Source: VRUE01 sp963753585 (GTDB lineage Bacteria; Actinomycetota; Thermoleophilia; Solirubrobacterales; 70-9). Taken from it: a stretch of 64,000 nt of DNA. The position numbers and the translations under genes were made by a program. Below, piece by piece: positions 26,373-34,870 of the stretch; the stretch's first letter is position 1, and each line of letters opens with the position of its first letter. The notes beneath the pieces are model-generated. The model had not been told where the DNA came from. It saw nothing but the letters and a program-made list of their open reading frames with translations, and made no database searches. The stretch lies in the NCBI GenBank assembly GCA_963753585.1, contig CAVWCU010000001.1, forward strand, positions 372,001 through 436,000. The letters are read 5' to 3'.

Positions 26373-28562
26373 ATGTCCATCGCCAAGGTCGAGCCGCTCA
26401 CCACCGCACGCGCCCTGCGCGGGCCCTTCGACTACCGGCTGCCCGAGGCGATGGCCGGGCTCGAGGTCGGCAGCGTGGTCCGGGTGCCGTTCGGGCGCCA
26501 GCGGATCCTCGGTGTCGTGGTCGGGCTCGCCGAGTCCTCCGAGTTGCCCCCCGAGCGGCTGGCGGAGCCGATCGAGGCGCTCGAGGCCGGTGCTCCGCCG
26601 GAGCTCGTCCGGCTCGGGCTTTGGATCGCCCGCGAGTACTGCTCGACCGCCTCACGCGGCCTGCAGTTGGCGCTGCCACCCGGAACCGGCGCCGCGGGGC
26701 AGCGGGTGCGCTCGCGGCTGGAGCTGCGGGCGGAGATCGCCGCCGCGGGCGAGGAAGCCCTCAGCGGCGGCGAGCGGTTGGGGGTGAAGCAGCGAGCGGT
26801 GCTCGAGGCGCTGCGGGCGGGGGAGATGTCGGCGGCGGAGTTGGCCAGCGCGGTCGGCTCTGACCGTGCCGTCCTGCGCCGCCTCGAGGAGCGCGGCCTG
26901 ATCGCCACCCGCAGCTCACGGGTGCGGCGCCGCTCCGCCCAGCCGGACGTCGGGGCGGCCGCTGGCCGGCCCGAGCTGCTCCCCGAGCAGGTCGCGGCGG
27001 TGGAGGGGATCGTCTCCGCGCTCGACGGCGAGGCCGAGGCACCGCGCGAGGTCCTCCTGCACGGCGTCACCGGTTCGGGCAAGACCGAGGTCTACCTGGC
27101 GGCGGTCGAGGCGGCCCTGGCCCGGGGCCGCGGCGCGATCGTCCTCGTCCCCGAGATCGGCCTCGCCCCGCAGGCGGTGGCGCGCTTCCGGGCGCGGCTG
27201 GGCGACCGCTTCGCCGTCCTGCACTCGGCCCTCTCCGACGGCGAGCGCTACGACGAGTGGCGCCGTCTGCGCAGCGGCGAGGCGAGCGTCTGCGTCGGCC
27301 CCCGTTCGGCCGTCTTCGCCCCGCTCGCCGACCTCGGGTTGATCGTGATCGACGAGGAGCACGACGCCTCCTACAAGCAGGAGGGCGATCCCTGCTACGA
27401 CGCCCGGTCCGTCGCCCGCAAGCGGGCTGCGGACTGCGGTGCCGTGCTGGTCGCCGGCACCGCGACGCCGCGACCGGAGACCTGGCTGGAGATGCCGCGC
27501 CTGGAGCTGCCGCGCCGCGTCGACGGTCGCGCGATGCCACCGGTGCGGGTGCTCGACATGCGCGAGGCCGACCCCCGGTCCGGTCCGCTGCACCCGCAGA
27601 CCTGGGAGGCGCTGGGAGCCGTGCGCGAGGCCGGCGCGAAGGCGATCGTGATGGTCAACCGCCGCGGCTTCGCCCCCTGGCTCACCTGCCGCTCCTGCGG
27701 CAGGCACTGGGATTGCCCCAACTGCGACGTCTCGCTGATCGTCCACCGCCACAGCGGCCGCCTCGTATGTCACCACTGCGCCCACACCGAGCCGCTGCCG
27801 CGCGCCTGCGCCGAGTGCGACTCGACCACCCTCTCCCAGGCGGGGGTGGGGACGGAGCAGATCGAGGCCCTGCTGGCCGAGCGGTTGGCGCCGATGTCGG
27901 TCTTCCGCCTCGACGCCGACACCGCCGGCGGTCGCGGCGCGCACGCCCGCATCCTCGCCGCCTTCGGCGAGGCGGAGTCAGCCGTCCTCGTCGGCACCCA
28001 GATGGTCGCCAAGGGGCACGACTTCCCCGAGGTGACCCTGAGCGCGATCCTCGACGCCGACGCGACCCTCAGATTCCCCGACTTCCGCGCCGCCGAGCGG
28101 ACCTTTGCCATGGTCGCCCAGCTCGCCGGCCGGAGCGGCAGGGGCCCGGCGGGCGGCGAGGTGATCGTCCAGACCCTGGCCCCGACCGCGCCCAGCATCG
28201 TCCACGCCGCCGGCCACGACGCCACGGCCTTCCTCGCCGAGGAGGTCGAGCGGCGCAGGGCGCTGCGCTACCCGCCCTTCTCCCACCTGACCCGGATCGT
28301 GCTCAAGGCCGAGGTCGAGGGGCGGCTCGACCGCGCCGCCGCCGAGCTGGCAGACGCCCTCTCGACCGCCATCCCCGACGACACCGACCTGCTCGGCCCG
28401 GCGCCGATGTTCCGCATCCGCAACCGCCACCGCCGCCGCTTCCTGCTCAAGGCCACAGACCGCGAGGCGACGATCGCCGCGGTCCGCGACACGGTCGACT
28501 CCCTGGCCGCCAACCGCGCCCTGCGCGACGTCGCGATCTCGGTCGACGTCGATCCGCAGTAG
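26373..28562 (+). CDS. priA: Primosomal protein N' (replication restart helicase PriA)
   Basis: 3'-5' helicase that reloads the replisome at stalled forks. It has 729 residues. The N-terminal DNA-binding domain carries GPFDYRLPEAMAGLEVGSVVRVPFGRQ and IAREYCSTASRGLQLALPP. Walker A is LLHGVTGSGKTEVYL and the DEAH-type box IVIDEEHDASYKQ. Eight cysteines (CRSCGRHWDCPNC and CHHCAHTEPLPRACAEC) bind two zinc ions. VGTQMVAKGHDFPEV is motif V. Many actinobacterial PriA proteins have lost helicase motifs, but here Walker A, DEEH and the RSGRG motif are intact, so it is probably an active helicase. Confidence 0.96.
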   Translation: MSIAKVEPLTTARALRGPFDYRLPEAMAGLEVGSVVRVPFGRQRILGVVVGLAESSELPPERLAEPIEALEAGAPPELVRLGLWIAREYCSTASRGLQLALPPGTGAAGQRVRSRLELRAEIAAAGEEALSGGERLGVKQRAVLEALRAGEMSAAELASAVGSDRAVLRRLEERGLIATRSSRVRRRSAQPDVGAAAGRPELLPEQVAAVEGIVSALDGEAEAPREVLLHGVTGSGKTEVYLAAVEAALARGRGAIVLVPEIGLAPQAVARFRARLGDRFAVLHSALSDGERYDEWRRLRSGEASVCVGPRSAVFAPLADLGLIVIDEEHDASYKQEGDPCYDARSVARKRAADCGAVLVAGTATPRPETWLEMPRLELPRRVDGRAMPPVRVLDMREADPRSGPLHPQTWEALGAVREAGAKAIVMVNRRGFAPWLTCRSCGRHWDCPNCDVSLIVHRHSGRLVCHHCAHTEPLPRACAECDSTTLSQAGVGTEQIEALLAERLAPMSVFRLDADTAGGRGAHARILAAFGEAESAVLVGTQMVAKGHDFPEVTLSAILDADATLRFPDFRAAERTFAMVAQLAGRSGRGPAGGEVIVQTLAPTAPSIVHAAGHDATAFLAEEVERRRALRYPPFSHLTRIVLKAEVEGRLDRAAAELADALSTAIPDDTDLLGPAPMFRIRNRHRRRFLLKATDREATIAAVRDTVDSLAANRALRDVAISVDVDPQ

Positions 28563-28628
28563 GGGCGTCCTTCCAAGACCGCCGGGGTATGGGGGGAAGA
28601 GTCTTGCCCGCCGGAGCCTTAAGAGCGA

Positions 28629-28859
28629 GTGAGCTTTGGGTATTTCGCCACCGGCGTAGTGGCAGACATTGCGAATGGGCGGATCACGCTCGCGGAAATC
28701 GGCGCGATCGGTCTGATCGGAGGCATCGTCGGAGAGTCGCTTGTGCGCATCGGGCGTAGCTTCGGCTTGGACGTTGGCATCGACGGATGGCGCGAGGGAA
28801 TGTTCTTTGGGGGATTGATGGCGTTGACTTGGTGGATAGTTGCTCAGGTCGGTGCGTAA
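28629..28859 (+). CDS. Small membrane protein, unknown function
   Basis: I do not recognise it. 76 residues from GTG 28629 with two likely membrane segments (about 22-40, AEIGAIGLIGGIVGESLV, and 56-74, EGMFFGGLMALTWWIVAQV) separated by a short polar loop. G+C is clearly lower than the neighbours, and codon use is less biased. One base separates its stop from the next small membrane gene, so the two were probably acquired and are expressed together. No clear ribosome site. Confidence 0.55.
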   Translation: MSFGYFATGVVADIANGRITLAEIGAIGLIGGIVGESLVRIGRSFGLDVGIDGWREGMFFGGLMALTWWIVAQVGA

Positions 28860-28860
28860 G

Positions 28861-29046
28861 ATGAGATCCATGTGGACGAATCGGCTCATGGTCGTCTTGG
28901 CCATTGGGATGGGGATGACCGCCGGTCTCTTGAATCTGCATGGGGACACCTTTGTCCTGCTTATGCCAGTGCTCGTTTGCCTGCTCATGGTTGCGGTGCG
29001 GACGCTTGAAGTTAGGTCGCGGTCCCGTCATCGCTCGCTTCGCTGA
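28861..29046 (+). CDS. Small membrane protein, unknown function (pair with preceding gene)
   Basis: 61 residues from ATG 28861. Two hydrophobic segments (RLMVVLAIGMGMTAGLL and FVLLMPVLVCLLMVAV) are joined by a short NLHGDT turn; the C-terminus is strongly basic (RSRSRHRSLR). Size, topology and pairing resemble small two-gene membrane modules such as holin-like or efflux-like pairs, but no family can be named. Composition is also less G+C rich than the surroundings. Confidence 0.5.
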   Translation: MRSMWTNRLMVVLAIGMGMTAGLLNLHGDTFVLLMPVLVCLLMVAVRTLEVRSRSRHRSLR

Positions 29047-29078
29047 GCTTCTCCTCCGACTGCGGCAAGGCCGGTCCA

Positions 29079-29084
29079 TAGAAT
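29079..29084 (+). promoter_or_regulatory. -10 box of def (TAGAAT, 6 nt before GTG)
   Basis: TAGAAT with 6 bases to GTG 29091; starts the def-fmt-rsmB operon. Confidence 0.6.
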
Positions 29085-29090
29085 TGACTC

Positions 29091-29732
29091 GTGAGCGATC
29101 GGGCTGAGACCGATATCGACGACGCCGAGCGCGAAGAGCTCGAAGCGGAGCTGCTGGAGCGGCGCGAGGCCGCGCTGGCCCACGTGGTCAAGTTCGGCGA
29201 TCCGGTGTTGAAGAGCGTGGCCTCGCCGGTGCGCGAGTTCGGGCCCGAGCTGCGGGCCGACGTCGAGCGGATGATCGCGATCATGCGCGACGCGATGGGG
29301 GTCGGGCTGGCCGCCACCCAGCTCGGCGTGTTGCGTCGCCTACTCGTCTTCCAGGCGGCTCCCGACAGCGAGCCGACGGCGCTGGTCAATCCTGAGATCG
29401 AATGGCTCTCAGACGAGGTAGTCCTCGCCGAGGAGGGCTGCCTCAGCCTGCCCCGCGTCTCGATGGACGTCGAGCGCTCGCTGCACGCGCGGATCGGCGG
29501 GCGCGACGTCGAGGGTGCTGAGATCCGGATCGAGGCCTCCGGCCTCGAGGCGCGCGTGCTCCAGCACGAGATCGACCATCTCGACGGTGTGCTGATCCTC
29601 GACCGCGCCCCCCGCCAGCAACGCAAGGGTGCCCTTCGCGCCCTGCGAGAGGGCGACAGCTACAGCCCGCCGCTAGCCGACGAGGACGAGGTGGGCGAGG
29701 GCGAGCACCGCGAGCCTCGCACCGACGCGTGA
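29091..29732 (+). CDS. def: Peptide deformylase
   Basis: Metalloenzyme that removes the formyl group from nascent proteins. It has 213 residues. The three motifs are present: GVGLAATQLG (motif 1), EEGCLSLP (motif 2, metal Cys) and QHEIDHLDG (motif 3, metal His and catalytic Glu). An N-terminal extension of about 30 acidic residues and a 30-residue acidic tail are longer than usual. It overlaps fmt by GTGA, joining formyl addition and removal in one operon. Confidence 0.97.
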   Translation: MSDRAETDIDDAEREELEAELLERREAALAHVVKFGDPVLKSVASPVREFGPELRADVERMIAIMRDAMGVGLAATQLGVLRRLLVFQAAPDSEPTALVNPEIEWLSDEVVLAEEGCLSLPRVSMDVERSLHARIGGRDVEGAEIRIEASGLEARVLQHEIDHLDGVLILDRAPRQQRKGALRALREGDSYSPPLADEDEVGEGEHREPRTDA

Positions 29733-30634
29733 GAACGGTCTACCTCGGCACCTCGGAGTTCGCTGCGGTCGTGCTGCGCCGGCTCGCCGAGTCCACCCAT
29801 CGCCCCCTGCTCGCCGTCACCCCGCCCGACCGGCCGAAGGGCCGCGGCCGGCGCACCCAGTCGCCCCCCGCCGCCGAGGCCGCGCGCGAGCTGGGGATCG
29901 AGCTGCTCCAGGCTGCCGACGTCAACGAGGAGGCGGCGCTGGAGCGGATCCGCGCCGTGCGCCCGCAGGCGCTCGCGGTCTGCGCCTTCGGACAGATCGT
30001 CCGCGAGCCGCTGCTCTCGGAGTGGCCGATGCTCAACGTGCACCCCTCGCTCCTGCCCCGCTGGCGCGGCGCTGCGCCGATCGAGCGCACGATCATGACC
30101 GGGGACGAACGCACCGGGACATGCGTGATGCAGGTGACGGAGGGGCTCGACTCCGGCCCCCTCGCCCTGCGCGAGGAGACCCCGGTCGGCGCCGAGGAAG
30201 ACTTCGAGGCGCTCTCGGCGAAGCTCGCTGCGCTCGGCGGCGACCTCCTGGTCGGGGCGCTCGACCTGTTGGCCGAGGGAGCGCTCGAGTTCGCCGAGCA
30301 GGACGAGGAAGGGGTCACGTACGCGGAGAAGATCGGCGCCGAGGAGCGCCGCCTCGATCCCTCGCGCTCGGCGGCTGAGCTCGCCCGGGTCGTCCGCGCC
30401 CTCACCCCCCACGTCGGCGCCTATCTCGAGACCGGCGGTGGCGAGCGGCTCGGGGTTCGCCGCGCCCGACCGGTCGACGTCTCGGTCAAGGTCGGTGAGC
30501 TGCGCGCCGAGTGGGGGGCTCTGCTGCTCGGCTGCGGCCAGGGGGCACTGCGCTTGGAGGTCGTGCAGCCGGCCGGGGGCAGGCCGATGGCGGCGGACGC
30601 CTTCCTCCGCGGTCATCCGCTGCCGAAGCTGTGA
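29729..30634 (+). CDS. fmt: Methionyl-tRNA formyltransferase
   Basis: Formylates initiator Met-tRNA with 10-formyl-THF. It has 301 residues. VYLGTSEFAAVVLRRL begins the Rossmann domain; the folate and catalytic stretch is NVHPSLLPRWRGAAPIERTIMTGDERTG with the catalytic Asn-His-Asp set (the later Asp in GLDSGPLAL). The C-terminal OB domain follows YAEKIGAEERRLD. It is coupled to def upstream and to rsmB downstream by 4-base overlaps. Confidence 0.97.
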   Translation: MRTVYLGTSEFAAVVLRRLAESTHRPLLAVTPPDRPKGRGRRTQSPPAAEAARELGIELLQAADVNEEAALERIRAVRPQALAVCAFGQIVREPLLSEWPMLNVHPSLLPRWRGAAPIERTIMTGDERTGTCVMQVTEGLDSGPLALREETPVGAEEDFEALSAKLAALGGDLLVGALDLLAEGALEFAEQDEEGVTYAEKIGAEERRLDPSRSAAELARVVRALTPHVGAYLETGGGERLGVRRARPVDVSVKVGELRAEWGALLLGCGQGALRLEVVQPAGGRPMAADAFLRGHPLPKL

Positions 30635-32007
30635 TTGCGCCAGCCCGTCTGCTCGCCTTCGAGACGATCAGGGCGACCTTCGAGGAGGGCGCCCACACCG
30701 AGCGGGCCTTTCGCGAGGCTGCCGACCCGCGCGAGCTCGACGGTCGCGAGCGGGCCCAGGCCCAGCGGCTCGCCTTCGGCGCGGTGCAGCGGCGAGGGAC
30801 GATCGACGCCGCCCTCGACCGGCTCGTCGACCGGCCCCTGCGCCGGCTCGACCCGCCCGTCCTGGCCGGCCTGCGGCTGGGCGCCTACGAGCTGCTCTTC
30901 GCCGACGGAACGCCCGATCACGCCGCCGTCGACCAGGCGGTCGAGCTGGTCAAGCGAGCCGGCGCCGCCCACGCCTCGGGGTTCGTCAACGCTGTCCTGC
31001 GCCGCGCCGCCCGCGAGCGCGACGCTCTTGTGTCGTTCCTGCTCGGCGACGACTCGACCCTAGAGACGGCCTCCATCGCGCACTCGGCCCCACTCTGGCT
31101 GGCGCAGATGTGGTGGCGCGAGCTCGGGGCCGAAGACGCCCGCTCGCTGCTTGCGGCCTGCAACGAGCCTTCCGAGCACGCCTTCCGGGTCAACACCCTC
31201 CGCACCGACCCCGACGCGGTCCTGTCCAAGCTGCACGAAGCGGGTGTCGACGCCCACATTGAGGATGGGCCCCTGGCTGCGCCGGAGATGGTCGTGGTCG
31301 AGGGACGGACGGGGGACCTCGTGCCGGAGCTCGTCGCGGCGGGAGAGCTGACCCCGCAGAGCCGCGGCTCTGCCGCCGTGGTCGAGCTTCTGGATCCCCG
31401 GCCCGGACAGCAGGTGCTTGACCTCTGTTCCGGGCCGGGGATCAAGACCGGCCAGATCGCGGCGCGGATGGAGGACCGCGGCGAGGTGATCTCGGTCGAG
31501 AGCGACCCCGCGCGGGCAGCCGAAGTGGCGGGCCAGGCCCAGCGCCTGGGCCTGCGCAGCGTCACCGTGATCGAGGCCGACGCCGGCGCGGCGGGCATGG
31601 CACCCGGCTTCGACCGCGTCCTACTCGACCCGCCCTGCTCGGATCTCGGTGCGCTCGCGTCCCGGCCGGATGCGCGCTGGCGCAAGTCGCCACAGGCGAT
31701 CGAGCGCCTGGCCGGGGAGCAGCGGCAGCTGCTGGTGCGGGGCCTGGAAGCGCTTCGGCCCGGCGGCCTGCTCGTCTACTCGACCTGCACGATCTCGCGT
31801 CGCGAGAACGAGGATCAGGTCACGGGCCTCCTCGCTGGGGCCGAGTCCGGCGACGTCCCGACCTTCGCGGTCGACGACCTCGGCACCCTCGCCCCTGGCC
31901 TCGCTTCGCCCGCCGACGGCCGCTGCCTGCAGGTCCGGCCCGACCGCGATCGCACCACCGGATTCTTCATCTGCCGCCTGAGGCGCGATGATGGTCCCGA
32001 TGACTGA
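30631..32007 (+). CDS. rsmB: 16S rRNA (cytosine-967-C5)-methyltransferase
   Basis: SAM-dependent methyltransferase of the NOP2/Sun family, 458 residues from GTG 30631 in the fmt stop. An N-terminal NusB-like helical domain (GAYELLFADGTPDHAAVDQAVELVKR) is followed by the SAM domain: VLDLCSGPGIKTGQIAARM, the DPPCSDLG motif with one catalytic Cys, and VYSTCTISRRENE with the second. The order def-fmt-rsmB is widely kept. The next small gene starts within its last codons. Confidence 0.95.
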   Translation: MIAPARLLAFETIRATFEEGAHTERAFREAADPRELDGRERAQAQRLAFGAVQRRGTIDAALDRLVDRPLRRLDPPVLAGLRLGAYELLFADGTPDHAAVDQAVELVKRAGAAHASGFVNAVLRRAARERDALVSFLLGDDSTLETASIAHSAPLWLAQMWWRELGAEDARSLLAACNEPSEHAFRVNTLRTDPDAVLSKLHEAGVDAHIEDGPLAAPEMVVVEGRTGDLVPELVAAGELTPQSRGSAAVVELLDPRPGQQVLDLCSGPGIKTGQIAARMEDRGEVISVESDPARAAEVAGQAQRLGLRSVTVIEADAGAAGMAPGFDRVLLDPPCSDLGALASRPDARWRKSPQAIERLAGEQRQLLVRGLEALRPGGLLVYSTCTISRRENEDQVTGLLAGAESGDVPTFAVDDLGTLAPGLASPADGRCLQVRPDRDRTTGFFICRLRRDDGPDD

Positions 32008-32239
32008 GCCTCCGGCAGCAGAGGGCTTGATGCGCAGGGCCGCCTGTCCCGGCTGCAACGAGCCGTGGCTGCGCCCTACGCAGCTCCCGGGCCGCTTCCG
32101 CTGCGTGTACTGTCTGCGCCGCTTCGAGCTCGTCTCGCAGTGCCCCAACTGCGGCGAGCACCAGACGATCGCCCGGATGAGCACCACCGAGGACATGACC
32201 TGCCAGACCTGTCGCCACTCAATGCTGACCCCCATATGA
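32000..32239 (+). CDS. Small double zinc-ribbon protein
   Basis: 79 residues from ATG 32000 (ATG 31988 or 31991 would add 3-4). Four CxxC pairs, CPGC, CVYC, CPNC and CQTC, form one or two zinc ribbons: the first pair is followed by WLRPTQLPGRFRCVYC and the second by the EHQTI-R-STTEDMTC stretch. No membrane segment. It overlaps rsmB by 8 bases and rpe by 4, so it is well embedded in the operon. Function unknown; perhaps nucleic acid binding like other small ribbons. Confidence 0.75.
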   Translation: MTEPPAAEGLMRRAACPGCNEPWLRPTQLPGRFRCVYCLRRFELVSQCPNCGEHQTIARMSTTEDMTCQTCRHSMLTPI

Positions 32240-32922
32240 GCGAGCGGATGGGGGAGCTGATCGCCTCGCCGAGGGTCGCGCCCTCGATCCTCTCGGCCGA
32301 TTTCGCACAGCTGGGCAGCCAACTGGGCGAGGTGATGGACGCCGGCGCGCGGGTGATCCACTTCGACGTGATGGACGGGCACTTCGTCCCCCCGATCACA
32401 ATTGGGCCGCTCGTCGCATCCTCGATCGCCGACCGGGTCCACGCCGCGGGAGGCGCCGTCGACGTCCATCTGATGATCGAGCGCCCGGAGCGCCAGATCG
32501 AGGCCTTCGCCGAAGCCGGTGCCGACTCGATCACCTTCCATGAGGAGGCGACCCCGCACGCTCACCGGACCCTTGCCGCGATCCGCGAGCTCGGCTGCCT
32601 CGCCGGCATCGCGATCAACCCGGGCACCCCGGTCGAGGCGATAGCCGAGCTGCGCGGCCTCGCCGACATCGTCCTCTGCATGACCGTCAACCCGGGCTGG
32701 GGCGGCCAGGCCTTCATCCCCGGCTCCCCCGACAAGGTCTCGCGCCTGAAGCCGCTGGCCGGCCATGCGAAGATCGAGGTCGACGGCGGAATCGACGCCT
32801 CGACCGCCGGTCCGATCGCGACAGCCGGCGCATCCCTCTTCGTCGCCGGCTCAGCCGTCTTCGGATCGAATGATCCAGCTGCCGCCTACAAGGAGATCAC
32901 CGCCGCGGCCGGTGCTGCTTGA
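32236..32922 (+). CDS. rpe: Ribulose-phosphate 3-epimerase
   Basis: Interconverts ribulose 5-phosphate and xylulose 5-phosphate. The 228-residue TIM barrel has VAPSILSADFAQLG, IHFDVMDGHFVPPITIGP (metal His and catalytic Asp), VDVHLMIERPE, MTVNPGWGGQAFI and VDGGIDASTAG (second catalytic Asp). It shares ATGA with the zinc-ribbon gene. The stop is close to the right-hand repeat B and the convergent antiporter gene. Confidence 0.97.
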   Translation: MSERMGELIASPRVAPSILSADFAQLGSQLGEVMDAGARVIHFDVMDGHFVPPITIGPLVASSIADRVHAAGGAVDVHLMIERPERQIEAFAEAGADSITFHEEATPHAHRTLAAIRELGCLAGIAINPGTPVEAIAELRGLADIVLCMTVNPGWGGQAFIPGSPDKVSRLKPLAGHAKIEVDGGIDASTAGPIATAGASLFVAGSAVFGSNDPAAAYKEITAAAGAA

Positions 32923-32931
32923 AGCAAGTCC

Positions 32932-33069
32932 CGAGGGACTGAGGCCAAGCAGATCAAGGAACTCGCGCTGGCGCGCTCGCACCCCGCCTTCGGCGCGGGT
33001 CGCGCGGCGTGCCACCACCAAGCACGCGAGCGACCGAGGACGCCGATACGCGCCGGCCTCAGCCCCTCG
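32932..33069 (-). repeat. Structured hairpin repeat, copy B (rpe-antiporter gap)
   Basis: Arms 32932-32946 and 33055-33069 pair at 14 of 15 positions; the right arm covers the antiporter stop. Read on the minus strand it has the conserved left loop GGCGTCCTCGGTC, a right side ending TTCCTT-GATCTGC, and an apical stem GCTCGC/GCGAGC that is longer than in copy A. Lies between convergent genes. Confidence 0.7.
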
Positions 33070-34858
33070 CGATCAAGGCACCAATCGCCTCTTGCCACCA
33101 GGCGCGCTCTGCCGGTTCGTCGGGACCCACCCGCTGGGCGCGATGTTCGCACCAGCTCGCCAGTGAGCGGCGGTCTCCCACGGCGACCACCGCTTCGGTG
33201 GTGAGCGCGTAGCGGCCGTCGGCCAAGGCGACGAGCGCGCTGGCGCGATCCCTCCGGCTGCGCAGCACCGAGACGACCGCGATGCCGTTCACCGAGCTCG
33301 GGGCCGACGGGTCCTCGATGTCTCCGCCCGGTCCGACCGAGAAGATCTGCGGCGCACCCCGCTGCGGCAGGCGGGGAGGTGCGGGGGCACCCACAGGGCC
33401 CTCGTGCCAGCGTCTCGTCATTTCCTCGACCTCCTCGCGCAGCTCGCTGCGGACGAGAATGTGGAGCTCGTCTCCCTCGCGCACCACGGTCGAGCCGCGT
33501 GGCGGAATCGCGTGCCCGTCGCGGACGATGACGTTGACCAGCGCGTCGCGCGGCAGCCCCAGTTCCCGCACCAGGTGACCGGCGGCCGCGGCGCCGGGCT
33601 TGAGCCGGTAGGAGACGACGTCGCCGCCCATGCGGCGGATCCGTCCCGACTCGAGCAGCCTCCGCGGTAGCGCCGGCTCGTCGGTGGTCAGCCCGAGCCG
33701 CTGTGCCAGAGGCTCGAAGCTTGCCCCCTGGACCAGGGTCGAGGTGACGACGACGAAGAAGACGATCGCGAACAGCTCTTCGCCGCTGCCCACCCCGGCG
33801 ACGACGGGGAAGGTGGCGAGCCAGATCGGCGTCGCGCCGCGCAGCCCGGCCCAGCCGAGCATCGCCCGCTCGCGGATGTCGAGCGGCGAGAGGGCGGTCG
33901 CAGCGAAGGCGGCAAGGGGACGGGCGAGCAGGATCAGCACGGCCGAGAGCGCGAGGCTTTGCCAGGCGACGTCGCCGAGCGTGCTGGGGAAGACGAGCAG
34001 GCCGAGCAGGATGAAGAGCCCGATCTGGGCGACCCAGCCGACGCCCTCGTGGAAGGCGACGATCGTGCGCCGCGCCGGGATGCGAGCTGAGCCGAGGGCG
34101 AGGGCGGTGAGATAGATCGCGAGGAATCCCGAGCCGTGGGCGATCTCCGCCAGGCCGAAGGAAAGCCCGGCGATCGCGATCGTCGCCACCGGGTAGATCC
34201 CGTCGGTCGGCAACTGCGCCCGGTCGAGGGCGATGACGGCAATCCGGCCCAGGGCCAGGCCCACCACGGCGCCGATCGCCAGTTTCATGGCGAGCAGGGC
34301 GGCCATGTCGGCGAGGCCGTAGCCGGGCTCCTGGATCCATTCGATGAAGCCGATCACGAGCAGCAGCGCGACCGGGTCGTTCATCCCCGACTCGCCCTCC
34401 AGCGAGCGCGCGAGCTTCTTCTTCAGGGTCGAGCGGCGCAGCACGGCGAAGATCGCCGCCGAGTCGGTGGCGGCGATCGCGGCACCGACGATCATCCCTT
34501 CGAGCACGCTGATGCTGAAGATCCAGTGAGCCGCGAGCCCCGCCGCGCAGGCGGTCACCGCTGTCCCGATCGTCGCCAGCGAGGCCGCCGTGCCCAGCAC
34601 CGGCCGGATCTCCGACCAGCCCGCGGTCAGCCCGCCCTCGAAGAGGATCAGGACGAGCGCGATCGTGCCCAGGGTGCGTGCCAGCTCGGCGTTGTCGAAC
34701 TCGATCCCGCCGATTCCCTCCGAGCCGGCGAGCATGCCCAGCCCGAGAAAGAGCAGCAGGCCCGGGATGCGGATGCGGTCGGCAAGCAGCGCGCCGAGGA
34801 TGCCGGCAGCGAGCAGGGCGCCGGCGACGAGGATCAGCTCGGCATCGTTTCCACTCAC
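33059..34858 (-). CDS. Cation/proton antiporter, NhaP2/CvrA type, with TrkA-C-like domain
   Basis: 599-residue CPA1-family Na+(K+)/H+ antiporter. About 12 membrane segments; the family core is GAAIAATDSAAIFAVLRRS followed by LEGESGMNDPVALLLVIGFIEW, and the later GLRGATPIWLATFPVVAG. After the membrane part a cytoplasmic RCK C-domain-like region (SYRLKPGAAAAGHLVRELGLPRDALVNVIVRDGHAIPPRGSTVV-type) probably senses a ligand, and an unassigned 100-residue tail follows. GTG 34858 has a -10 box 6 bases upstream within the end of the flippase gene. Confidence 0.93.
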   Translation of the reverse strand: MSGNDAELILVAGALLAAGILGALLADRIRIPGLLLFLGLGMLAGSEGIGGIEFDNAELARTLGTIALVLILFEGGLTAGWSEIRPVLGTAASLATIGTAVTACAAGLAAHWIFSISVLEGMIVGAAIAATDSAAIFAVLRRSTLKKKLARSLEGESGMNDPVALLLVIGFIEWIQEPGYGLADMAALLAMKLAIGAVVGLALGRIAVIALDRAQLPTDGIYPVATIAIAGLSFGLAEIAHGSGFLAIYLTALALGSARIPARRTIVAFHEGVGWVAQIGLFILLGLLVFPSTLGDVAWQSLALSAVLILLARPLAAFAATALSPLDIRERAMLGWAGLRGATPIWLATFPVVAGVGSGEELFAIVFFVVVTSTLVQGASFEPLAQRLGLTTDEPALPRRLLESGRIRRMGGDVVSYRLKPGAAAAGHLVRELGLPRDALVNVIVRDGHAIPPRGSTVVREGDELHILVRSELREEVEEMTRRWHEGPVGAPAPPRLPQRGAPQIFSVGPGGDIEDPSAPSSVNGIAVVSVLRSRRDRASALVALADGRYALTTEAVVAVGDRRSLASWCEHRAQRVGPDEPAERAWWQEAIGALIARG

Positions 34859-34864
34859 GGGCTG

Positions 34865-34870
34865 AACCTA
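34865..34870 (-). promoter_or_regulatory. -10 box of the antiporter gene (TAGGTT, 6 nt before GTG)
   Basis: Minus-strand TAGGTT overlapping the stop codon of the flippase gene, with 6 bases to the GTG at 34858. Confidence 0.55.
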
